Assembly: GCF_000265245.1 (NCBI RefSeq)
Contig: NZ_AJKS02000006.1
Span: forward strand, 27,067-91,066
DNA length: 64,000 bases
Origin: Halomonas smyrnensis AAD6
GTDB lineage: Bacteria; Pseudomonadota; Gammaproteobacteria; Pseudomonadales; Halomonadaceae
Reading direction: 5' to 3'
The notes beneath the pieces were generated by a model that ran no database searches, was not told the origin of the DNA, and saw nothing but the letters and a program-made list of their open reading frames with translations. Below, one piece after another: positions 54,113 through 61,181 of this stretch. Positions within the stretch are counted from its first letter, which is position 1. Every line of letters starts with the position of its first letter. A program made the position numbers and the translations under genes.

Positions 54113-54994
54113 CTACTCGACGGGGAGCGACAGCCGCGCCAAGCACCATTCCCATACCGCCTCTTGCCGGGCGTGAGGCGGGGATGACCGCTGGCGCACC
54201 AGGTAATAGCTGGGCGCTTCGATCATGGCCTCCCCCGTGACCTGCACCAGGCGCCCGGCCGCGAGATCTCCCGCCACGAACGCCCGACATGCCAAGGCGA
54301 TGCCCTGGCCCGCCAGGGCGGCGTCCAGCGCCAGTGTCGTCTGATTGAAGACCGCACCGGGCAGTGGTCCCTCGGCACGCAGAAACCTCGGCCAATGATC
54401 GTGCGCGTCATGCAGGAGCGGCAGCTCCCGCAGCCGCTCGGCAGAGAGGGGGAGCGCTGACGCCTGGACCAGATGGGGGCTCGCGACCGCGACCAGCTCC
54501 TGGTGAAACAGCAACTCGGCCTCCAGCCCGGACGGGAACGGAGGCCGGGTGAGGCGCACCGCGATGTCCACCTCGTCGCGCTCGAAGTCGGCGAGCGTCT
54601 CGGTGGCGACCGTGCGCAATGCCACCCCGGGCAGCGCGGCGTTCAGCTCGGCGAGACGAGGGATCAGCAGCTTCGCGGCGAAGGTCGGCGCCACGCTGAT
54701 CGTGATCGTCTCCGGTCGCTCCAGCAGTCGTCCGGTGGCGTCCCCGAGGGTATCGAAGGCGCGGGTCACATCCGTCAGGTAGGCCTCGCCCTGGGGCGTC
54801 AGGACGAGGCCGCGCGGCAGGCGATGGAACAGGGCCTGGCCGAGGTGCGCTTCCAACGCGCGCACCTGCTGCGCGACGGCGCCCTGGGTGACGCCCAGCT
54901 CATCGGCGGCGGCCCGGAAACTCCCTCGGCGGCCCGAGACCTCGAAGGCACGCAGGGCATTGAGAGGGGGCAGCTTGCGGCGGGAGAGCGTCAT
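54113..54994 (-). CDS. LysR family regulator (GcvA-like) divergent from an SDR
   Basis: A 293-residue LysR-type regulator of the GcvA/AmpR-like branch, shown by LPPLNALRAFEVSGRRGSFRAAADELGVTQGAVAQQVRALE and the RGLVLTPQGEAYL segment. The effector domain contains ISVAPTFAAKLLIPRL, DIAVRLTRPPFP and ALAGQGIALACRAFV. It is divergent from the SDR gene (106 bases between starts), with a T-N11-A dyad at 55005-55017, 10 bases before its own start codon. This is consistent with autorepression and control of the SDR. Confidence 0.88.
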   Translation of the reverse strand: MTLSRRKLPPLNALRAFEVSGRRGSFRAAADELGVTQGAVAQQVRALEAHLGQALFHRLPRGLVLTPQGEAYLTDVTRAFDTLGDATGRLLERPETITISVAPTFAAKLLIPRLAELNAALPGVALRTVATETLADFERDEVDIAVRLTRPPFPSGLEAELLFHQELVAVASPHLVQASALPLSAERLRELPLLHDAHDHWPRFLRAEGPLPGAVFNQTTLALDAALAGQGIALACRAFVAGDLAAGRLVQVTGEAMIEAPSYYLVRQRSSPPHARQEAVWEWCLARLSLPVE

Positions 54995-55004
54995 GACGAT
55001 AGCC

Positions 55005-55017
55005 TATAGTTTTTCTA
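55005..55017. promoter_or_regulatory. LysR-type box (T-N11-A)
   Basis: TATAGTTTTTCTA fits T-N11-A with a TAG/CTA dyad. It sits between divergent LysR and SDR genes, close to the LysR start codon, a normal autoregulatory position. Confidence 0.5.
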
Positions 55018-55100
55018 CAGCCTGGCACGTTTATTCATCACGCGAAACTTCGGCTGTCACTCGCCACAATGCCTCCAGAACCTGACCAAAGGAGGCCGTC

Positions 55101-55805
55101 ATGGCTGAAGAAAAAGTGGCACTCATCATGGGCGGAGGATCCGGCATGGGAGCCGCTGCCGCGCGCAGATTGGCTCAGGATGGCTATCGTATCGCCATCC
55201 TCTCCCCGTCGGGCAAGGGCGAGGCTCTGGCCGAGGAATTGGGTGGCGTCGGTGTCACCGGCTCGAATCAGTCACTCGACGACGTCAAGCAGGTCGTGGA
55301 TCTGACGATGGCGACATGGGGGCGGATCGACGCCTTGGTCAATTCCGCCGGTCATGGTCCGCGCGCACCGATCCTCGACATCCCAGACGAGGACTGGCAC
55401 CAGGGCATGGAGGTCTATTTCCTGAGCGCCGTGCGTCCGATTCGTCTTGTCGCGCCGATCATGGAAGCTCAGGGCGGTGGAGCCATCGTCAACATTTCGA
55501 CGACCTGGGCGTTCGAGCCGTCCAGCGTATTCCCGACCTCGGTGGTATTCCGGGCGGGCCTTGCCAGCTTCACCAAACTCTTCGCGGATGCCTATGCGTC
55601 GAAGAATGTCCGCCTGAACAATGTGCTGCCCGGCTGGATCGATAGCCTTCCCGAGGTCGATGAGCGCCGTGACAGCGTGCCGATGGGGCGCTATGGGACC
55701 GTCGAGGAAATCGCAGGCACCGTGGCCTTCTTGCTGTCAGAAGGCGCGGGCTACGTCACCGGCCAGAACCTTCGCGTCGATGGCGGAGTGACCCGCTCCA
55801 TCTGA
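55101..55805 (+). CDS. SDR family protein with altered YxxxK motif
   Basis: A 234-residue Rossmann-fold short-chain dehydrogenase. The cofactor motif is GGGSGMG near residue 11, with VNSAGHGPRAP, IVNISTTWAFEP, RLNNVLPGWIDSLPE and GYVTGQNLRVDGG in order. Where classical members have Tyr-xxx-Lys, this one has TSVVFRAGLA, so the usual catalytic Tyr and Lys are replaced. I have the impression that this segment is typical of a conserved SDR subgroup. Codon use is less G+C-biased than most neighbours, hinting at transfer together with the LysR gene. GGAGGCCGTC lies before ATG. Confidence 0.85.
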   Translation: MAEEKVALIMGGGSGMGAAAARRLAQDGYRIAILSPSGKGEALAEELGGVGVTGSNQSLDDVKQVVDLTMATWGRIDALVNSAGHGPRAPILDIPDEDWHQGMEVYFLSAVRPIRLVAPIMEAQGGGAIVNISTTWAFEPSSVFPTSVVFRAGLASFTKLFADAYASKNVRLNNVLPGWIDSLPEVDERRDSVPMGRYGTVEEIAGTVAFLLSEGAGYVTGQNLRVDGGVTRSI

Positions 55806-55883
55806 CGACGCCTGTCCTGCCACCGCAACGGGCCGCCCTTGCTCAGGAGGGGGCTCGTTGCGCTCTTGCTCGAGGAGAACGCC

Positions 55884-56792
55884 ATGTTGCGTGCCTATGC
55901 GGCGCTCGCTGCGCTGGGCATCATCTGGGGCTCGAACTTCATCTTCATGAAGTGGGCCACCGATGTGATCTCGCCGACACAGACGGTATTCCTGCGTGTG
56001 CTGTTCGGCTTCCTTCCCCTGGCCCTGGTGGCCTGGCGAGCCGGGGTCCTGTCGCGAGATCAGTTGCGCCATCTGCCGCACTTCGCGGTCATGTCGGTGC
56101 TGGCGACGACCTTCTACTACTACGGCTTCGTGGCCGGTACCGCCCGGCTGCCATCGAGCCTGGCCGGACTCCTGAGCGGTTCGATCCCTATCTTCACCTT
56201 CCTCTGCGCGGTTCTGTTCCTGCGCCAGGATCGCCCGACCGGCCAGATGGCGGCCGGCGTTGCCCTGGGCTTCATCGGCATTGCGCTGAGCGCACGCCCC
56301 TGGGAAGGCACCGAGGGGGTCGCACTCACCGGGGTCCTCTGGATGCTGGCCGGGACACTGAGCCTCGGGGTGTCCTTCGTCTACGCCCAGCGGTGCCTGT
56401 CGCCGCTGCGGCTGCCCCCGCTGGCCCTGGCGACCTGGCAGACGGGGCTCGCCTTCCTGACCCTGCTGATCCTGACCGACTTCGACGGCATGACGGCCAT
56501 CGCGGGAGACCCACGCGCCCTGTTGGGCGCCGTCGTCGGCCTGGGCATGCTGGGCACCGGCGTGGCCTTCTTCACCTACTACTTCATCATCGAAAGGCTC
56601 GGCTCCGTGCAGGCCGCAGGCGCCACCTACATCGCGCCGCTGGTGGCCGTGATCATCGGCGCCGCGGTCGGTGAGGACATCACCGCCACCCTCATCCTCG
56701 CGCTGGGCCTGATCCTGGGGGGCGTGGTGCTGATCCAGACGGGCAAGCGCCGCAACGCCGATGCGCCCATGTCGTACCAGGCCAAGGAGTAG
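55884..56792 (+). CDS. DMT superfamily (EamA) exporter
   Basis: A 302-residue protein with ten membrane segments arranged as two EamA repeats, the first starting LAALGIIWGSNFIFMKWA and the second VLWMLAGTLSLGVSFVYAQ. Such proteins export amino acids or other metabolites. ATG 55884 has GAGGAG 7 bases upstream; a longer frame of 15 residues is unsupported. It follows the SDR gene by 78 bases and may be in the same operon. Confidence 0.88.
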   Translation: MLRAYAALAALGIIWGSNFIFMKWATDVISPTQTVFLRVLFGFLPLALVAWRAGVLSRDQLRHLPHFAVMSVLATTFYYYGFVAGTARLPSSLAGLLSGSIPIFTFLCAVLFLRQDRPTGQMAAGVALGFIGIALSARPWEGTEGVALTGVLWMLAGTLSLGVSFVYAQRCLSPLRLPPLALATWQTGLAFLTLLILTDFDGMTAIAGDPRALLGAVVGLGMLGTGVAFFTYYFIIERLGSVQAAGATYIAPLVAVIIGAAVGEDITATLILALGLILGGVVLIQTGKRRNADAPMSYQAKE

Positions 56793-56893
56793 ACACGACC
56801 CTGACGGCGTTCCACCACAAGATGCCTGCAGCAGGTTGCCGGACGGACAGGGAGACGTCACCGACGCGAGCCCGGCCAGGGCCGGCAGACGGA

Positions 56894-57895
56894 TCACCGA
56901 CGCAACGCGCCGCCCATGTCGCCCAGGCGCTCTTCCCGGGGCGTGATGCCGAAGTGGTTGCGATAGGCGGTGGAGAAGTGCGCCGCCGAGGAGAAGCCGG
57001 TCTGCAGGGCGATCTCGCCGGCCGGCCGGTCGCTCTCGCGCAGCTGCTTGCGGGCCTGCTGCAGGCGCAGGTTGAGGTAGTAGCGGCTGGGCACCGCCTG
57101 CAGGTGCTTCTTGAACAGGCGCTCGAGCTGGCGCCGCGAGATGCCGAGATGCTCGGCCAGCTCGTGGGTGGTCAGCGGCTCCTCGATGTTGGACTCCATC
57201 AGCGCCACCGCGTCAATCAGGCTCTGCGGGGCATTGCCCAGCCGGGTGCGCAGCGGCACCTGCTGGGGCTCGTCGCCCATGCGGATACGCTCGAGCACGA
57301 AATGCTCGGAGATGCGCTCGGCCAGCTCGGCCCCCTGCTGGGTGCCGATCAGCGTCATCATCATGTCCATGGCGGCGGTGCCGCCGCCGCAGGTCAGGCG
57401 GTCGCGGTCGATCTCGAACAGCTGCTGGGAGAGCCGCACCCGGGGATGGTCATGGGCGAAGGCCTCGAAGCGCGTCCATGGCAGGGTCGCCCGGTAGCCT
57501 TCGAGCACGCCGGCCCGGGCCAGCACCTCGGTGCCACCGCCGATGCCGCCCAGCACCACCCGGGCGGCGGCCAGGCGACGCAGCCACTCGAGCAGCCCCT
57601 CGGGCACGCTGCCGGCGAGCGGCCCGGGGGCGCAGACCAGCAGCATGTCGAGGGCCTGGTCCGGCTCGCCGGCCGACGCCTCGGGCACCAGCGCCTGGCC
57701 GGCGGCACTGGGCACCGGACGCTCGTCGATCGCATAGGTGGAGAGCCGATAGAGGCTGCGCTCCGCCAGGCGGTTGGCCACCACCAGCGGCTCGGTGGCA
57801 CAGGCCTGGGCGAGCAGCGAGAAGCCGGGCAGCACCACCACGCCCACGTGCCGGGACAGCGGCACGGCGGATGCAACGGGCGGGGCATCGGGCAT
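56894..57895 (-). CDS. GlxA/ArgR-like AraC family regulator
   Basis: A 333-residue regulator with an N-terminal DJ-1/PfpI-like domain (about 15-190, VGVVVLPGFSLLA and VVLGGIGGGTEVLARAG in place of a catalytic Cys) and a C-terminal AraC helix-turn-helix pair (about 230-325, EPLTTHELAEHLGISRRQLERLFKKHL and GFSSAAHFSTAYRNHFGITPREER). The layout and the ESNIEEPLTT block match Pseudomonas ArgR, GbdR and CdhR, which respond to arginine or betaine-type compounds. It lies 3.6 kb from the ast operon, so it is a candidate activator, by inference. ATG 57895 is chosen over a low-complexity extension. Confidence 0.85.
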   Translation of the reverse strand: MPDAPPVASAVPLSRHVGVVVLPGFSLLAQACATEPLVVANRLAERSLYRLSTYAIDERPVPSAAGQALVPEASAGEPDQALDMLLVCAPGPLAGSVPEGLLEWLRRLAAARVVLGGIGGGTEVLARAGVLEGYRATLPWTRFEAFAHDHPRVRLSQQLFEIDRDRLTCGGGTAAMDMMMTLIGTQQGAELAERISEHFVLERIRMGDEPQQVPLRTRLGNAPQSLIDAVALMESNIEEPLTTHELAEHLGISRRQLERLFKKHLQAVPSRYYLNLRLQQARKQLRESDRPAGEIALQTGFSSAAHFSTAYRNHFGITPREERLGDMGGALRR

Positions 57896-57969
57896 GGGGC
57901 ACTCTCGAGAACGGGAAAAGCCCCATTCTAGGCCGAAGGCGTCGGGCGTAACAGCCGTGCGGACACGCC

Positions 57970-57994
57970 GACGCCGGGCGCAAGGCCCGGCGTC
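57970..57994. terminator. Hairpin downstream of the small membrane protein gene
   Basis: GACGCCGGGC and GCCCGGCGTC form a perfect 10-base stem with a 5-base loop, 15 bases after the stop of the minus-strand gene at 58010. No U-tract. Confidence 0.4.
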
Positions 57995-58009
57995 GTGCAC
58001 GATGGCGGC

Positions 58010-58219
58010 TCAGTCGGCCAGGCCGATCACCAGCAGGCCGACGATCACCACGGCCACCACCACGATCAGCGCGGGCAGCAGCCAGGCCATGCCGCTGTCG
58101 GGCTCGCGGGCCTCGGGCTGCTCCACGTCCGGCTCGGGGTGGTCGTAGTCCTCGGGCTGGCTGACCTCGTGCAGGTGTGTCAGCTCCTCGTCCGGCGTCT
58201 TGCTTTCCCGTGACTCCAT
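58010..58219 (-). CDS. Small C-tail-anchored membrane protein
   Basis: A 69-residue protein: about 44 acidic residues (Glu/Asp/Pro-rich) followed by one membrane helix, WLLPALIVVVAVVIVGLLVIGLA, at the C-terminus. The ATG at 58219 is placed by GGAGG; a GTG two codons earlier is possible. I do not recognise a family. The acidic cytoplasmic part fits a halophile. It could be a helper of a membrane complex, but the neighbours give no hint. Confidence 0.65.
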   Translation of the reverse strand: MESRESKTPDEELTHLHEVSQPEDYDHPEPDVEQPEAREPDSGMAWLLPALIVVVAVVIVGLLVIGLAD

Positions 58220-58244
58220 GGGCACCTCCGGGCGCGTGGGTCGG

Positions 58245-58275
58245 AAAACGGGACGCCGGCGCGCCGGGCCCCGTT
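58245..58275 (-). terminator. Terminator of fabV
   Basis: On the minus strand AACGGGG, a central perfect palindrome CCGGCGCGCCGG and CCCGTT make a long hairpin ending in TTTT, starting at the fabV stop codon. The outer arms are imperfect. Confidence 0.6.
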
Positions 58276-59470
58276 ACAGGTTCACGACATCGAAGTCCCG
58301 CTCGGTCGCCACGTCGGCGTCGTAGTCGACGTCGTCGCGCTCGAAGCCGAACAGCTTCAGGAACTCGTGCTTGTAGCCAGCATAGTCGGTGATGTCGAAC
58401 AGGTTGTCGGTGGTCACCTGCGGCCACAGATCCTTGCAGGCCTGCTGGACGTCGTCGCGCAGCTCCCAGTCGTCCAGGCGCAGGCGGCCGGCCTCGTCGG
58501 TGTCGGCGCTGCCGCCGTATAGGCGCTCGGCGAACAGGCGGTTGAGCTGGTCGATGGTGCCCTCGTGCAGGCCCTGCTCCTTCATCACCTTGTAGACCAT
58601 GGCGATGTAGAGCGGCATCACCGGAATGGCCGCGCTGGCCTGGGTGACCACGGACTTGAGCACCGCCACGTTGGCGCTGCCGCCCTGCTTGGCCAGGTGC
58701 TTGTCGATCTCGCCGGCGGCGCGATCCAGATCTTCCTTGGCCTTGCCCAGGGCGCCGTGCCAGTAGATCGGCCAGGTGATCTCGGTGCCGATGTAGCTGA
58801 AGGCCACCGACTTGGCGCCTTCGGCCAGCACGCCGGCCTTGTCCAGGGCGTCGATCCACAGCTCCCAGTCCTCGCCGCCCATCACCGCGGTGGTGTCGTC
58901 GATCTCCTGCTGGGTCGCCGGCTCCACCTCGGCCTCGATGATGGCATCCTTGTTGGTGTCGATGGCGGTGGCGCGGTAGGTCTCGCCGATCGGCTTGAGG
59001 CTGGAGCGCTTCATCTCACCGCTGTCCGGCAGCTTGCGCACCGGCGAGGCCAGCGAGTAGACCACCAGGTCGACCTGGCCCATGTCCTGCTTGATCAGCT
59101 CGATGGCCTTTTCGCGGGCCTCGTGGGAGAAGGCGTCGCCGTTGATGGACTTGCTGTACAGCCCTTCCTGCTTGGCGAACTTGTCGAAGGCGGCGGCGTT
59201 GTACCAGCCGGCGGTGCCCGGCTTCTTCTCGGTGCCCGGCTTCTCGAAGAACACGCCCAGGGTATCGGCACCGTAGCCGAAGGCCGCGGTGATGCGAGCG
59301 GAGAGGCCATAGCCGCTGGAGGCCCCGATCACCAGGACCTTCTTCGGCCCGGCGCTCTTGTCCAGGTTGCGGGCGCGGGTCGCCTCGATCTGCTCGAGCA
59401 CGTTCTGCTCGCAGCCGACGGGGTGGGTGGTGGTGCAGATGAAACCGCGGACCTTGGGCTTGATGATCAC
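58274..59470 (-). CDS. fabV: Enoyl-ACP/trans-2-enoyl-CoA reductase FabV
   Basis: A 398-residue NADH-dependent enoyl reductase that performs the last step of each fatty-acid elongation cycle and is naturally tolerant to triclosan. It begins [24 protein letters not shown]; the NADH-binding segment is [21 protein letters not shown], and the active site is Tyr-x8-Lys in [10 protein letters not shown], the long-spaced version that separates FabV from FabI. The C-terminal segment [20 protein letters not shown] is typical. The start is GTG 59470 with AAGAGG 6 bases upstream. Confidence 0.95.
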   Translation of the reverse strand: MIIKPKVRGFICTTTHPVGCEQNVLEQIEATRARNLDKSAGPKKVLVIGASSGYGLSARITAAFGYGADTLGVFFEKPGTEKKPGTAGWYNAAAFDKFAKQEGLYSKSINGDAFSHEAREKAIELIKQDMGQVDLVVYSLASPVRKLPDSGEMKRSSLKPIGETYRATAIDTNKDAIIEAEVEPATQQEIDDTTAVMGGEDWELWIDALDKAGVLAEGAKSVAFSYIGTEITWPIYWHGALGKAKEDLDRAAGEIDKHLAKQGGSANVAVLKSVVTQASAAIPVMPLYIAMVYKVMKEQGLHEGTIDQLNRLFAERLYGGSADTDEAGRLRLDDWELRDDVQQACKDLWPQVTTDNLFDITDYAGYKHEFLKLFGFERDDVDYDADVATERDFDVVNL

Positions 59471-59494
59471 GTTAGACCTCTTGGCGTTCGCAGC

Positions 59495-59518
59495 GGGGCG
59501 GCGGACAACCGCCGCCCC
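59495..59518 (-). promoter_or_regulatory. Hairpin in the fabV 5' leader
   Basis: GGGGCGGCGG and CCGCCGCCCC form a perfect 10-base stem around a 4-base loop, 25 bases before the start codon on the predicted leader. It could block or stabilise the transcript. Confidence 0.45.
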
Positions 59519-59545
59519 GGTGAAAGGAAATTCGTTCGTGGCGAC

Positions 59546-59574
59546 ATTCTAGCGGCCTCGTCCGGCGCTGTCCG
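59546..59574 (-). promoter_or_regulatory. Candidate sigma-70 promoter of fabV
   Basis: On the minus strand CGGACA (59574-59569) and TAGAAT (59551-59546) lie 17 bases apart. The predicted transcript would have a leader of about 70 bases with the hairpin at 59495-59518. Confidence 0.5.
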
Positions 59575-59636
59575 CCCTTGAGCGCGGCCGCCGGCTGGGG
59601 CAGGATGCTGGCCATCCCCCACCCTCAGGAGAACCC

Positions 59637-60029
59637 ATGGACGCACAGACCCTCGTCGACACGCGCGGCGACCTCTGGCTGGCGCTGGCGCCGCTGTGGC
59701 TGGAGCGGGAACCGCGGGAGACCGACTACGCGCGCATGATCGAGGAGATCGAGCGCCACGGCCTGAGCGAGCGCGAGCTGGAATGGGTGTTCCGCCTGGA
59801 GCTGGCCCCGGTGCTGACCCGCCAGCAGATGTCGGTGGCCGGCGAATGGCGCGAGTTCGACGACTACCGGCTGATGAAGCGCCTGGTGGCCCACAACCTG
59901 CGGCTGACCGGCTGGCGCCGCCGGACCTGGGCGCTGTTCTCGGGGCTGACCACCATGATGGCCCGCCATCGCTTCAACGAGCTGATGGAGCGGCTGATGA
60001 TCGCCCGCGGCCAGGACGTGCCTTCCTGA
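59637..60029 (+). CDS. Small soluble protein resembling DUF7079
   Basis: A 130-residue helical protein without signal peptide. The order LWLALAPLWLEREPRETDYARMIEEIERHGLSERELEWVFRLELAPVLTRQQMSVAGEWREFDDYRLMKRLV resembles the DUF7079-type pattern (a short helical domain ending in an AGEW-x-FD segment), with moderate certainty. The C-terminus is basic. No function known. CAGGAG lies 6 bases before ATG. It is divergent from fabV. Confidence 0.65.
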   Translation: MDAQTLVDTRGDLWLALAPLWLEREPRETDYARMIEEIERHGLSERELEWVFRLELAPVLTRQQMSVAGEWREFDDYRLMKRLVAHNLRLTGWRRRTWALFSGLTTMMARHRFNELMERLMIARGQDVPS

Positions 60030-60127
60030 CGCCCCCGAAACGCTGTCGCCCCATCCGCCGCTGTGCCAGTCTGTGACGGGCGAGCCGGCGCCGCCGGCAT
60101 GACGTCCCGACACGGAGCTAGCGCCCC

Positions 60128-60682
60128 ATGGACACCCGCCTCATGGATCACCGCCACGGCTACGGCCTGGTCACCCGCACGTTCCACTGGCTGATGGCCC
60201 TGCTGCTGCTGTGGCAGGCCGTCTCGGTGGTGCTGCGGGTGACGGTCGACGACACGCCGCTGGCCGACTTCTTCTTCGGCTACCACTTCTCCAACGGCGT
60301 GCTGATCCTCGCCCTGGCGGTGCTGCGCGGCGCCTGGGGGCTGCTCAACCTGTCGCGCCGGCCGCCGCACGACCGCCCCATCGAACGCCTGGCCGCCCTC
60401 GCCCACGTGGCGATGTACGCGCTGCTGATCGTGGTGCCCGGCGTGGCCCTGATCCGCGCCTTCGGCTCCGACCGGGCCTTCTCGGCCCTGGGCCTGTCGA
60501 TCTTCGAGGGGCGCGAGACCGAGGTCGAATGGATGACCGGCCTCGGCAGCCAGTGGCACGGGCTGCTGGGCTGGACGCTGCTCGCCCTGATCGTCGGCCA
60601 CATCGTCATGGCCTGGGTGCATACCCGCGTGTGGAAGGAGCCGCTGATCCGCCGCATGACCCGCGGCAGCGACCGGGAATAG
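60128..60682 (+). CDS. Cytochrome b561-type membrane protein
   Basis: A 184-residue protein of the bacterial cytochrome b561 family (YodB-like), with four membrane helices. Haem-ligand His residues are seen in RTFHWLMALL (helix 1), GYHFSNGVL (helix 2), QWHGLLGW (helix 3) and VGHIVMAWVH (helix 4), as expected for two b-type haems. It moves electrons between quinol and periplasmic acceptors, possibly superoxide. GGAG lies 10 bases before ATG. It converges on the glutathione peroxidase gene. Confidence 0.9.
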   Translation: MDTRLMDHRHGYGLVTRTFHWLMALLLLWQAVSVVLRVTVDDTPLADFFFGYHFSNGVLILALAVLRGAWGLLNLSRRPPHDRPIERLAALAHVAMYALLIVVPGVALIRAFGSDRAFSALGLSIFEGRETEVEWMTGLGSQWHGLLGWTLLALIVGHIVMAWVHTRVWKEPLIRRMTRGSDRE

Positions 60683-60695
60683 TCCGCCGGGCGGC

Positions 60696-61181
60696 TCAGG
60701 TCTCGTCGAGGGCCCGCTCCAGCGCCTCGACCAGCACCGCCTCGCCGTCCCGCGGCGAGAAGCGACGGATCACCCGGCCGTCGCGGCCGACCAGGAACTT
60801 GGTGAAGTTCCACTTGATCATCCCCGTGCCCAATATGCCGGGCGCCTGACGCTTGAGCTCGACGAACAGCGGATGCGTGCCGCCGCCGTTGACCCGCACC
60901 TTCTCCATCAGCGGGAAGGTCACGCCGTATTCCCGCTCGCCGAAGGCACAGAAGGCCTGGGCCGACTCCGGCGACTGGCGGGCGAACTGGTTGCAGGGAA
61001 AGGCCAGCACGGTGAAACCGCGGTCGCGGTAGCGACGATAGAGCCGCTCGAGGTCGCGCAGCTGGGGCGTGAAGCCACACTGGCTCGCCACGTTGACGAC
61101 CAGCAGCACCTGGCCGCGCAGGGCGCGCAGGTTGAAGGGCTCGCCACGGGAGGTGTGGCAGTCGTGATCATGGATGCTCAT
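60696..61181 (-). CDS. Glutathione peroxidase family protein
   Basis: A 161-residue thioredoxin-fold peroxidase. The catalytic Cys is C35 in NVASQCGFTPQ, Gln is in PCNQFARQSP, and Trp and Asn are in IKWNFTKFLV, the complete GPx tetrad. It reduces hydrogen or lipid peroxides, in bacteria usually with thioredoxin (BtuE type). Its start codon lies inside the end of the tgpA gene with a 14-base overlap, so it is the last gene of a DUF58-tgpA-gpx operon. Confidence 0.92.
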   Translation of the reverse strand: MSIHDHDCHTSRGEPFNLRALRGQVLLVVNVASQCGFTPQLRDLERLYRRYRDRGFTVLAFPCNQFARQSPESAQAFCAFGEREYGVTFPLMEKVRVNGGGTHPLFVELKRQAPGILGTGMIKWNFTKFLVGRDGRVIRRFSPRDGEAVLVEALERALDET

